Virus record (IMG/VR): IMGVR_UViG_3300036835_000593
Span: 1 to 26,771 of that record
DNA from: a virus
Length of the DNA: 26,771 bases
Reading direction: 5' to 3' (one strand)
The translations under genes and the position numbers were made by a program. The first letter of the stretch is position 1. Each line of letters starts with the position of its first letter. Below, one piece after another: positions 1-6,804 of this stretch. The notes beneath the pieces are model-generated. The model was not told the origin of the DNA. It saw only the letters and a program-made list of their open reading frames with translations, and searched no databases.

Positions 1-389
1 GGTGCTGGCGTGGTCGCATTCACCCCGGCCGCACCCTTGTTGCCGCCTGCGCCCTGTGCCGGGGCACCCGGTGTCGGCGCGGGCGTGGCGCCGATCTTCT
101 GCTGATGGGTCGCGACGCCCTGATGCCGCTTCAGGTACTGCGCCTCGGTGCCACTCGCCTGCGCCTTCGCGAGCCCCTTCGTCTGCTGCGCGGTGAGCGG
201 CTTCGCGCCGAGCCCTGCACCGGGCGCGCCACCCTTCTGGCCCCCCGCACCCTGTGCGGGAGCACCCGGCGGCTTCTTCGGCGCAGGCGGCGGCTTCGGC
301 GCCTTCGGCGGTGCCGCCTGTCCCGCTGCCTTCTGTCCCCCCGCACCCTGCGCGGGGGCCCCTGCGGCTGGCTTCTTCTGCTGCGCCAT
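1..389 (-). CDS. Ala/Gly/Pro/Gln/Lys-rich repeat protein, 3' end beyond the window
   Basis: I do not recognise the family. The gene reads leftward and runs off the left edge, so the C-terminus is missing; about 129 codons are visible. The start is the ATG at 389-387, six bases after the stop of the upstream gene. The protein is low-complexity: a basic N-terminus (MAQQKKPAAG) is followed by three copies of a GAPAQGAGG(Q/N)K motif separated by K/P/A-rich linkers and one more ordinary stretch around residues 62-100. The same motif occurs twice in the next gene upstream. It is the last visible gene of the leftward structural block, so a virion or internal (ejected) protein is plausible, but nothing in the sequence proves it. 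Confidence 0.7.
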   Translation of the reverse strand, partial: MAQQKKPAAGAPAQGAGGQKAAGQAAPPKAPKPPPAPKKPPGAPAQGAGGQKGGAPGAGLGAKPLTAQQTKGLAKAQASGTEAQYLKRHQGVATHQQKIGATPAPTPGAPAQGAGGNKGAAGVNATTPA

Positions 390-602
390 GGCGCGTTACC
401 GTGGCACGGCGCCTGCCGCGCCGGGGAGTCGCGCGATCTGCTGCTGCAGCTGTGCCGGTGCGGGCTTTCCCTTCCCACCACCGGGCCCCTGTGCGGGTGC
501 GCCGGGCGGTGGTGCACCGGGTAGCTGCGCGACTTGCTGCTTCACCGGTCCCTGCATCCCGCCCGCACCTTTTCCACCACCCGCTCCCTGTGCGGGCGCG
601 CC
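52..602 (-). repeat. Five dispersed copies of a 17-bp GAPAQG-coding repeat across two genes
   Basis: Near-identical 17-mers of the type CCCTGTGCGGGNGCNCC (plus-strand reading) start at about 52, 250, 346, 487 and 586. On the minus strand each encodes GAPAQG followed by (A/P)GG(Q/N/G)K. Three copies lie in the leftmost gene and two in its upstream neighbour, so the repeat crosses a gene boundary. The flanking K/P-rich linkers differ between copies. Confidence 0.85.
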
Positions 603-899
603 CGGTGGCGGCATCCGCTGCATGCCCTTGATCGCGCCCATCTGCGGCTGGAGCTGCCCCCAGTTCTGCATCGTCTGGGGGTTCCGTGCGGTGAGCTGCG
701 AGAGCATGTCGCCGCCGCCAGCCTGCGGCGTCTGCATCCCGGTCGAGCTCTGCGGGGTGCCCAGCGCGCCCATGTTCTGCATGGCCTGCCACCCCGCCGG
801 CATCGTCTGCCCGATCGCCATATTCCCGAGTGGTCCCCCCATCGGACCTCGCTGCGTCGCGAGCGGGCTCGACCCCATCGGTTGCTGTGTCTGCGCCAT
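396..899 (-). CDS. Gln/Gly/Met/Pro-rich protein with tandem C-terminal repeat
   Basis: Unrecognised 167-residue protein, disordered-looking and rich in Q, G, M, P and A. The ATG at 899 is preceded by a clear AAGGAG ribosome-binding site seven bases upstream. The C-terminal third holds two tandem units of about 32 residues. Each starts with PPGAPAQG(A/P)GGGK and ends with a short helix-like segment (QQVAQLPGA, then QQIARLPGA). The same PAQGAGG motif is in the downstream gene, which suggests duplication between neighbours. It lies in the leftward structural block between other low-complexity genes. A minor virion protein is the most likely role by position only. Confidence 0.75.
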   Translation of the reverse strand: MAQTQQPMGSSPLATQRGPMGGPLGNMAIGQTMPAGWQAMQNMGALGTPQSSTGMQTPQAGGGDMLSQLTARNPQTMQNWGQLQPQMGAIKGMQRMPPPGAPAQGAGGGKGAGGMQGPVKQQVAQLPGAPPPGAPAQGPGGGKGKPAPAQLQQQIARLPGAAGAVPR

Positions 900-909
900 T
901 GATCGCTCC

Positions 910-1134
910 TTATCCCTGGAGGCCGAACGACCGGAGGAACGCGAGACGGTCGGTCGACTGCGGCGTCGCCATCATCGGCAGCGGAGCCTCGCCTTGGAGG
1001 AAGGGCGGCGTATCCGGCGGCGGCTTGTAGATGATGCCCATCGGATCGAGCAGGCTCCCGGTGTCCTTCGTCGGGTCGTTCATCTGCGACATCAACCCGC
1101 CCAGCATCGACTGGCCCTGACCACCTCCCGCCAT
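910..1134 (-). CDS. Small protein ending in DRLAFLRSFGLQG
   Basis: Unrecognised 74-residue protein. It begins with a G/M/Q-rich stretch, has a Pro-rich middle (YKPPPDTPPF) and ends in a conserved-looking amphipathic tail, DRLAFLRSFGLQG. The gene directly upstream ends in DRLAFLRAFGMQG, so the two unrelated-looking proteins share a C-terminal tag. The start at 1134 lies three bases after the neighbour's stop, and only a weak purine-rich site precedes it, so translational coupling is likely. Position suggests a minor virion component. Confidence 0.72.
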   Translation of the reverse strand: MAGGGQGQSMLGGLMSQMNDPTKDTGSLLDPMGIIYKPPPDTPPFLQGEAPLPMMATPQSTDRLAFLRSFGLQG

Positions 1135-1137
1135 GGG

Positions 1138-1836
1138 TCACCCCTGCATGCCGAACGCGCGGAGGAACGCGAGTCGGTCGAGTTGCGGCGGTGGCGGCAC
1201 CGCCGGCAGTTGCGGCGTCGAGATCTCCTGCGGCGGCGACCCAGGACGCTTCGCGGTCGCCATCTGGGTGCCCCCCTTCACGATGTCGGTCAGCGGCTTG
1301 TACCGCGTCGCGTAGTCGTTGAGCGTGTTGATGCCCTGTCCGATGGAATGGAAAAAGCCACCGGTGGGACTCGTCGCCGTCGCATCCGCCGCAGGCATGC
1401 CGGCAAGCGTGGTCCCACCGCCCGTGCTGAGTCCGGCGGTGATCGGCGCGGTCGACCCACCGGCACCCGCGAGGATCGCTTCCGCACCGGGGGCTGCTGC
1501 GGAGAGAGCTGGCGCGGACGCTGCCGCGAGCGGCGTCGAGATGCCGGATGCCAGCGCGCCCGCTTCTGGACCCGCTGCGGCGAGCAGCGGTGCCGCAGCG
1601 CCCGCACCGCCTGCCGCGCCGAGGCCCGCCGCGATGGGAGCTGCGGCGCCGGCCGCGCCCGCTGCGCCTGCTGCTGCCGGCAGTGCCGCTCCGGCCGCAC
1701 CCGCTGCCGCAGGCGCTGCGGCGCCCGCACCACCCGCGAGCGCGCTCCCGATGGCGGTGGCAGCTGTGCCCACTGCCGTGCCCGCCGTCCCCGCTGCGGA
1801 GGCGATGAGCGGCACCACTGCTGCGAGCCAGGGCAT
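1138..1836 (-). CDS. Ala/Gly-rich putative virion (ejection-type) protein with shared C-terminal tag
   Basis: The protein has 232 residues. The first 150 are almost wholly A, G, P, T and S with hydrophobic runs, beginning MPWLAAVVPLIASAAG. The last 80 contain an ordinary segment (GFFHSIGQGINTLNDYATRY, then KPLTDIVKGG) and the DRLAFLRAFGMQG tail shared with the next gene. A GAGG ribosome-binding site precedes the ATG at 1836. Long Ala/Gly-rich, membrane-compatible segments occur in podovirus internal proteins that are ejected with the DNA. That comparison is by composition only, with no family match visible. Confidence 0.72.
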   Translation of the reverse strand: MPWLAAVVPLIASAAGTAGTAVGTAATAIGSALAGGAGAAAPAAAGAAGAALPAAAGAAGAAGAAAPIAAGLGAAGGAGAAAPLLAAAGPEAGALASGISTPLAAASAPALSAAAPGAEAILAGAGGSTAPITAGLSTGGGTTLAGMPAADATATSPTGGFFHSIGQGINTLNDYATRYKPLTDIVKGGTQMATAKRPGSPPQEISTPQLPAVPPPPQLDRLAFLRAFGMQG

Positions 1837-1850
1837 TCCACGTCCTCCCT

Positions 1851-2462
1851 CTACGGTCGGTAGGTCGGTCCCTTGGTGGTCGCCCCGAGTTTCGTCTGCG
1901 CCTTCGCGAGCTTCTTCGTCGCCTGCTCATGCGGCTTGCCCAACGCCTCGCGGGTGTTGACCTTCGTCTGCAGGCGGTCGATCTGCTTCTGGAGGTCCGT
2001 CCGCGCCTTCACCTGCGAGCGGACGGGCGCCATCCCGATGCCCTCGATGTCTTCCTTCGTCGGCATGAACGGGAAGTAGCTTTCTCGCGATGGGAGCCCC
2101 AGCTGCTCACGCGTCTGGAGGCCTTGCTGCCCGCCTGCCGCGCCGGGGAGGAACGACCCCGGTTTGAAGCCAGGTGCGCTCGCGCCACCGGACCCCGTTG
2201 AGTCCGCCCCCGTGTCGGCGGCGCCGCTCAGCCGACTCGCGATCCCGCCCCCGAGTCCGTATGCGCGTCCGACGTCGCCGCTTTGGAGGTTCGAGATCGC
2301 CTGCTGCAGCGGCGTCGAGATGGCCGTCTCCGGGGGCTGCGCCATCTGGCCGATCAGGCCCCGCACCAGCTGGTCGTACGGCATCTCCAGCCGGGGCGGG
2401 ACGTCCCGGCCCGTCGTCCCCTTCTGCCACTGGTACGAACTCCCGCGCCCGCCGAAGCTCAT
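1851..2462 (-). CDS. Putative virion-associated protein of unknown family
   Basis: The product has 203 residues. A very strong AGGAGG site eight bases before the ATG at 2462 fixes the start (MSFGGRGSSYQWQKG). The N-terminal half has a folded look (QLVRGLIGQMAQPPETAIS). The middle is Gly/Ser/Ala-rich, and the C-terminal 70 residues are Lys/Gln/Thr-rich with heptad-like spacing (QKQIDRLQTKVNTREALGK), suggesting a coiled coil. The 5' end overlaps the 3' part of the upstream open frame by about 356 bases in another phase, discussed with that gene. A structural role is inferred from the operon alone. Confidence 0.75.
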   Translation of the reverse strand: MSFGGRGSSYQWQKGTTGRDVPPRLEMPYDQLVRGLIGQMAQPPETAISTPLQQAISNLQSGDVGRAYGLGGGIASRLSGAADTGADSTGSGGASAPGFKPGSFLPGAAGGQQGLQTREQLGLPSRESYFPFMPTKEDIEGIGMAPVRSQVKARTDLQKQIDRLQTKVNTREALGKPHEQATKKLAKAQTKLGATTKGPTYRP

Positions 2463-2943
2463 GGTGGAACTCCTCCTCGAGCGCCGGGGCAGCGGCGTTC
2501 TCCGTCAGCCGATGGACGAATACTACACGGTCGAATCGATATCCATGCCTGCTGACCCAGCGGGCGTAGGCATCGAGCCGGGTCCGCCGGGCAGCGTAGA
2601 GCGCGGTCGCGGCGTGCCCGCGCGCCCAGGCGCACATCGTCTCATGGAGCAGCGACGGTGCCTCCCGCGCCCCCACCTGCGCCCAGGCCCAGGTCACCGC
2701 CCCGGTGATGGTCCGGGGCATGTCGACGTAGATCTTGGCCGCACTCCACGCGGCGAGCGCGCCATCCGCGAGCGCGATCCAGATGGCGGCGTACGGGCGC
2801 TGCCCCAAGTAGCTCTGGAGGTCGGCCCACGTCTCCGCTTCGGAGCGGTCGAACTCGGCCTCCATCTCGTTCAGCGTGGCGCGCAGCTCCTGCGCGAAGA
2901 GGCCGAACTGCGCGGGCGTCACGATCTCGTAGACGTTGATCAT
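2107..2943 (-). CDS. Helical/Trp-rich phage protein with an unusually long out-of-frame 3' overlap
   Basis: The ATG at 2943 overlaps the stop of the upstream gene (ATGA). The first 160 or so residues (MINVYEIVTPAQFGLF onward) look like a genuine folded protein, rich in Trp, Ala and Tyr, with a helical segment around AALADGALAAWSAAK-type residues 60-80. From about base 2462 leftward the frame becomes an Arg/Gly/Pro-rich string typical of an anti-phase shadow, and it overlaps the next gene by about 356 bases. Either the overlap is real, or a frameshift near 2470-2520 hides a stop that would sit in the ATGA at 2462. Function unknown. I trust the part right of 2463 and doubt the tail. Confidence 0.55.
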   Translation of the reverse strand: MINVYEIVTPAQFGLFAQELRATLNEMEAEFDRSEAETWADLQSYLGQRPYAAIWIALADGALAAWSAAKIYVDMPRTITGAVTWAWAQVGAREAPSLLHETMCAWARGHAATALYAARRTRLDAYARWVSRHGYRFDRVVFVHRLTENAAAPALEEEFHHELRRAREFVPVAEGDDGPGRPAPAGDAVRPAGAGPDRPDGAAPGDGHLDAAAAGDLEPPKRRRRTRIRTRGRDRESAERRRRHGGGLNGVRWRERTWLQTGVVPPRRGRRAARPPDA

Positions 2944-3440
2944 ACGTGTCGCGGGGTCATGCGGAGCCAGAAGGACCAGCTCTTCAGCGAGAGCTTCGTC
3001 CCGCTGGGCGTGCTCGCCAGCAGCGCGTAGGCCGGGATCTCCTCGTTCTGGGGCATCGCCGCCGGGGCGAGTGGGCCGCGCGCGGCCACGGGCCCGACCC
3101 GCCCTTTCGTCCACGCGGCTGCGGTCGGCTGGTGCCACGACGCGAGGAGGACGAGACTCGTATCATTCTTCTGGTAGCCAATCCCGATGTCGAAGGCGCC
3201 CGAACACTGGGCCCAGCCAACGGCCCAGAGCGCCCACCGCTCAGGCGGCAGGAGGTGGCGCAGTTCCGACCACGGAATGAGCCACGTCCCCACCGCGATT
3301 GCGGTATTGGAAGTCAGGTCGACTGCCGTGTCCGTGATGATAGTCGCGCAGAGGATCTCCTCCTCGTAGTTGAGCACCTGCTCCAGGCGACGGAGCCGCT
3401 CCTCCACGGTGCCCGTGCTCGCGGGACGGATGGTGCTCAC
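2940..3440 (-). CDS. Putative virion protein, beta-rich
   Basis: Unrecognised 166-residue protein. It starts with GTG at 3440, which overlaps the stop of the upstream gene (GTGA). A short helical N-terminus (VEERLRRLEQVLNYEEEI) precedes a Thr/Val/Ile/Trp-rich region that looks like a beta-sandwich (TAVDLTSNTAIAVGTWLIPW; later SLVLLASWHQ and KLSLKSWSFWL). A short helix followed by a beta fold is common in phage fibre-associated and decoration proteins. It lies downstream of the large fibre gene and a coiled-coil gene and is translationally coupled to both neighbours. The role is a guess from context. Confidence 0.75.
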   Translation of the reverse strand: MSTIRPASTGTVEERLRRLEQVLNYEEEILCATIITDTAVDLTSNTAIAVGTWLIPWSELRHLLPPERWALWAVGWAQCSGAFDIGIGYQKNDTSLVLLASWHQPTAAAWTKGRVGPVAARGPLAPAAMPQNEEIPAYALLASTPSGTKLSLKSWSFWLRMTPRHV

Positions 3441-3631
3441 GCCATCGGCTCCTCGAGCGGCTGCGTGTCGGTCAGCAGCTCGCGGAGCATCGCGAGCGCG
3501 CCCCGCATCTGATGGATCGCCACGTCCATCTGCTCGAGCATGCTCGCCACCTTCGCGCGCTCCATCAGCTGCGTCTGCAGCCGCTCCTCCAGCGTCTTCG
3601 CCCGCGCCTCGATCACCGCCCGCTCCACCAT
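3437..3631 (-). CDS. Small coiled-coil protein
   Basis: A 64-residue, highly charged helical protein (MVERAVIEARAKTLEERLQ) with heptad-like hydrophobic spacing throughout its first 50 residues and no membrane segment or signal peptide. The ATG at 3631 comes two bases after the TAA of the fibre gene, with a GAGGAA site upstream. Its end overlaps the next gene by GTGA. Small helical proteins directly after fibre genes can be fibre-assembly chaperones, but many are uncharacterised. I name no function. Confidence 0.75.
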   Translation of the reverse strand: MVERAVIEARAKTLEERLQTQLMERAKVASMLEQMDVAIHQMRGALAMLRELLTDTQPLEEPMA

Positions 3632-3633
3632 TT

Positions 3634-6600
3634 TTAGTTCCTCGCCGCTAGTTCCTTGATGGCGTTGATCATCGCCACCAGGATCGGATGCATGTCGAAG
3701 GTCAGCACCTCGGTCGCGGTTTCGTCCTCTGGGTCAAGCTTGAGCATTGTGGTGCCCACACACTCAGGGAAGATCTCCTTAACTGCGCTCGCGTCGAAGC
3801 CATAGCAGAGCGGGCCGTCGGGCGTGGATTTCAGATGGTATGTGATGGGTTCAAGCTGGCAGATGGCGGCGAGCCCCTTGTCATACGGACCCATATCCTG
3901 CTTGAGGCGCGGGTCGGACGGATTCGACCAGGTGGTGCCGCTGGCCTTTTGGCCCGTGGGGCCGGTAAGAATCAGGTTGCCGCTGCCATCGAGATAGGAA
4001 ACCAGATTGTTCGCAGGCGCCCCGTTCGGACCACGATAGAAGAATTGCACGGCCGCACTGGTCGCCGCGCCGGATGGTCCCGTCAGCTTGAGCATCCAAC
4101 CACCCTTGGTCGCGTCTTGTGGCGCAAAGGGGCTGTTGGTGCTCCACACCGCATCGCCAGTGGCGTCAATAGATGAAGCCATCTGGCATGTGGTGCCGCC
4201 CGCACACATCGTGTTCCACTGGTTTACGGCTCCGTTCACTGACACTCTGCCCGCGTTGTCGAGCGTCAGCAGGGACGCGATCGCCCCTCCCGGCGCTTTC
4301 CGTTCCACTAGCAGCATGTCGGTATCGCCTCGCATCCCGAGCTGCCACGCCGGCTTCGCGTTATCATCTATCACCCAAGCATCGGATGTGTCGAAGGACT
4401 TGTTGTAAGATACATAGACTGCATCCCACGTCTGGGGCTGGATCAGCCGACCCTTGATTGTCCGACTGCCCCACCGAAGCGCGTTGCCCGATATGCCAGG
4501 GATCACCACCGTGCTATTCGCCAGCGTCGTCACCCCACCCGTGTCGATCCGCAGGCGCTCCTGCGTGGCGTTCGACCCAAGCGGCGTGACGTTGATCAAG
4601 AAGAGTGAGCCCGCCGTGGTCGTGCTGAACGTCTCCGCCGCAACGGCTTGCATCGAGACGCCGATTCCATACTGGCCGCTGCCCCAGAAGCCGTTGAAGG
4701 AATAGCTCCCGATGATGTCACCCGACTGGACGACGCCCAGCGACGGACGCGAGCGGCCGAGGAAGCACAGCGCACCTTGGCTTGGGATCGCGCTGTGGCT
4801 GATCGTGATGAGTGACGGCACCGTCGAGCCATCGCCGGCACCGCTGGCATTCAGGTTGGTCGTTAAAATGTCGCCGCAAGTAACTGGGTAAGTGGCCCCC
4901 TTGGCCGGCTGGAGCACTGAGCCGGTGTCTGTCCAGTTCGCTGCACCGGGAATGTCGACCCACGCTCCACCAGCGCGACCCTGGAATTTCCCACTCGCGT
5001 ACTGGAGCGTGCCATCGACTGGCGTCGCCGCCGTACTGGCTCCGATCACCACCGCGCCAAGCACATCGAGCAGCTCGCGGCCCAGGGTTCCCGGTGCGAT
5101 CGAGCCTGTCGAGAGGACCATCCCCTTGTTCGCGGTTTGCCACCAGATCGACCCATTCGCGTTGATCCGCAGCCGCTCACCCGAGAAGTTCTGCCCGAGC
5201 GATGCCGTCAGGAACCGCAGGTCGGTCCCGCCTGAGGAGCCGCTGTGTGTCTCGGCAGCCGTTGCGGTAATGGCTGCCAAGCGCGAGTAGATCGCGTCCC
5301 CGAACTGCACCATCGCAAAGTCGGTGAAGTTCGGTGCCGCTGTCGTCCGGCTGATCGTGACGGTTGGGAGCACCGCATCAGCATGTGTCGCGGGCCCACT
5401 CGAGATCGGGTACGTTGCGCTGTTGGTGGGCTGCAGGAGCGAGCCCGTGTCGGTCCATCCGCCGCCCCCGCCGCCAGCTCCTGGAATATCTACCCATGCG
5501 CCCCCCACACGACCCTGGAACTTCGTCCCCGTGTACTGCAGCGTGCCGTCCTGCGCGGCGAGCGCGACACTGAGTCGGATGCCTCCCTCGATCTCGAGCT
5601 TCTCCGATGGATTGGCCGCCGCCGAATTCGGTCCAATGTCAATGTTCCCCGTGGCTGCGACGAGCTTGAGAAAGCTTTGCGTCTGATCGTGATTGAAGAT
5701 CAGCATCGCCTGCGAGCCGGTCCAGAGCCGCAGGGAGTTGTCATCGGCCTCGATGCCCGTCCGGCGACCCATCGTGCTGCCACCGGGGTCTGCCCAGGTG
5801 ATGGCACGTCCGCTGGCGAGGAGAATGCCACGGTTGAAGAAGTCGAGTGGCTCGAGCATGTTCGCGTCGAGATCCTCGGCCCAGAGGCCTCCACCACCGC
5901 CGCCACCACCACCAGGGAGGTACGTCGCCGGATTGACCCACGCGATGGTCGGCTTGTTCGGCGTCCCGGCCTCGATGACTCCGAGGATCATGCCGAGGTT
6001 CGCGTGGATCGGCCACGGCGGCAGCGGCACGGAATCCTGATCGATGTTGTCGAGCGTCACCGCCTCGTCCTGGAGTGCCGCGTTGCCCACGGAATCGACC
6101 GCCATCGAGAGTGCCGTCACGCTGCCGTTCACGGGCGGGAGCTGTGACGGGATCACCCCTGGCTGGATCTTCGCGGCTGTGACGGACGCGTCCGCAAGGG
6201 CACGCGTCGAGACGGCACCCGCCGCGAACTTCGGCTCCGTCACACTGAGATCGGCAATCGGCTGCGCGGGCAGCGCGGCCCAGGCGAGCGCCGGGCCCGC
6301 GCCCACCGTCAGCCACTTGCCGACGTCGCCGCCCGTCGGGATCGGGGAGAGCCAGCAATCGGCGGCGGTCTTCGCGCGCGTGACCGCGCCCCCCGCGATG
6401 ACGGGCGCCGGATAGGAGCCAGTCAAATCCCCGGTCGCCCCCCCACCGGGCGGGAAGGTGGCCGGCACGCCGAGCAGCTTCGCCCAGGACAGGCTGACGA
6501 TGTGCGTATCGGTGATCGATGCCCCCTGGATGTGCGCGCCCGTGATGGTGTTCGCCGGGATCTTCGTGCCGATCACGGCGCCGTCCGCGATCTTCGGACT

Positions 6601-6804
6601 CGTCACCGCCCCGTTCGCGAGCATGTTCGTCGCGACGGACAGATCCGCGAGCGGTGGCAGGACGACCAGCCCGGTGTTCACCGCGTTGTAGATGGTGTCG
6701 AGGTCCGCATCGACCTCGGCCGCCTCGATCAGCGGATAGCCGTTGTCCCGCTCTGCCACGAAGGTCCGCGAGCCACTCGTCTTCTGCGGTCGTTGAACAG
6801 CCAT
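3634..6804 (-). CDS. Tail fibre/spike protein with C-terminal S74 (endosialidase-type) chaperone domain
   Basis: The product has about 1056 residues. The start is the ATG at 6804, which overlaps the upstream stop (ATGA) and has GGAGTGG before it; the frame stays open further upstream but only as a shadow of that gene. The N-terminus (AEVDADLDTIYNAVN) probably attaches to the tail. Next come hexapeptide-like turns (GAVTSPKIADGAVIGTKI), glycine linkers (one run of nine G) and two copies of a module holding WTDTGS-LQP and DGTLQY-KFQGR-GGAWVDIPGA. The last 95 residues (from about 963) start with SDPRLKQDM, the signature of the peptidase S74 intramolecular chaperone, which trimerises fibres and then cleaves itself off. 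The left half of the gene is visibly less GC-rich than its neighbours, suggesting an exchanged receptor-binding region. Confidence 0.9.
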   Translation of the reverse strand: MAVQRPQKTSGSRTFVAERDNGYPLIEAAEVDADLDTIYNAVNTGLVVLPPLADLSVATNMLANGAVTSPKIADGAVIGTKIPANTITGAHIQGASITDTHIVSLSWAKLLGVPATFPPGGGATGDLTGSYPAPVIAGGAVTRAKTAADCWLSPIPTGGDVGKWLTVGAGPALAWAALPAQPIADLSVTEPKFAAGAVSTRALADASVTAAKIQPGVIPSQLPPVNGSVTALSMAVDSVGNAALQDEAVTLDNIDQDSVPLPPWPIHANLGMILGVIEAGTPNKPTIAWVNPATYLPGGGGGGGGGLWAEDLDANMLEPLDFFNRGILLASGRAITWADPGGSTMGRRTGIEADDNSLRLWTGSQAMLIFNHDQTQSFLKLVAATGNIDIGPNSAAANPSEKLEIEGGIRLSVALAAQDGTLQYTGTKFQGRVGGAWVDIPGAGGGGGGWTDTGSLLQPTNSATYPISSGPATHADAVLPTVTISRTTAAPNFTDFAMVQFGDAIYSRLAAITATAAETHSGSSGGTDLRFLTASLGQNFSGERLRINANGSIWWQTANKGMVLSTGSIAPGTLGRELLDVLGAVVIGASTAATPVDGTLQYASGKFQGRAGGAWVDIPGAANWTDTGSVLQPAKGATYPVTCGDILTTNLNASGAGDGSTVPSLITISHSAIPSQGALCFLGRSRPSLGVVQSGDIIGSYSFNGFWGSGQYGIGVSMQAVAAETFSTTTAGSLFLINVTPLGSNATQERLRIDTGGVTTLANSTVVIPGISGNALRWGSRTIKGRLIQPQTWDAVYVSYNKSFDTSDAWVIDDNAKPAWQLGMRGDTDMLLVERKAPGGAIASLLTLDNAGRVSVNGAVNQWNTMCAGGTTCQMASSIDATGDAVWSTNSPFAPQDATKGGWMLKLTGPSGAATSAAVQFFYRGPNGAPANNLVSYLDGSGNLILTGPTGQKASGTTWSNPSDPRLKQDMGPYDKGLAAICQLEPITYHLKSTPDGPLCYGFDASAVKEIFPECVGTTMLKLDPEDETATEVLTFDMHPILVAMINAIKELAARN
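4890..5552 (-). repeat. Two copies of a glycine-linked module inside the fibre gene
   Basis: Two segments, about 4895-5018 and 5420-5552, encode the same order of motifs: DGTLQY, KFQGR, GGAWVDIPGA, a variable glycine linker, then WTDTGS and LQP followed by a TYP motif. The copies are clearly related at DNA level in the AWVDIPG and KFQGR stretches but have diverged elsewhere. This indicates internal duplication of a fibre shaft or spacer module. Confidence 0.8.

Noticed and set aside
148-1863. 571-codon plus-strand open frame
   Set aside because: It lies opposite five minus-strand genes that have good ribosome-binding sites and coherent proteins. Its own product is a Cys/Pro/Arg-rich mix typical of anti-sense frames in GC-rich DNA.
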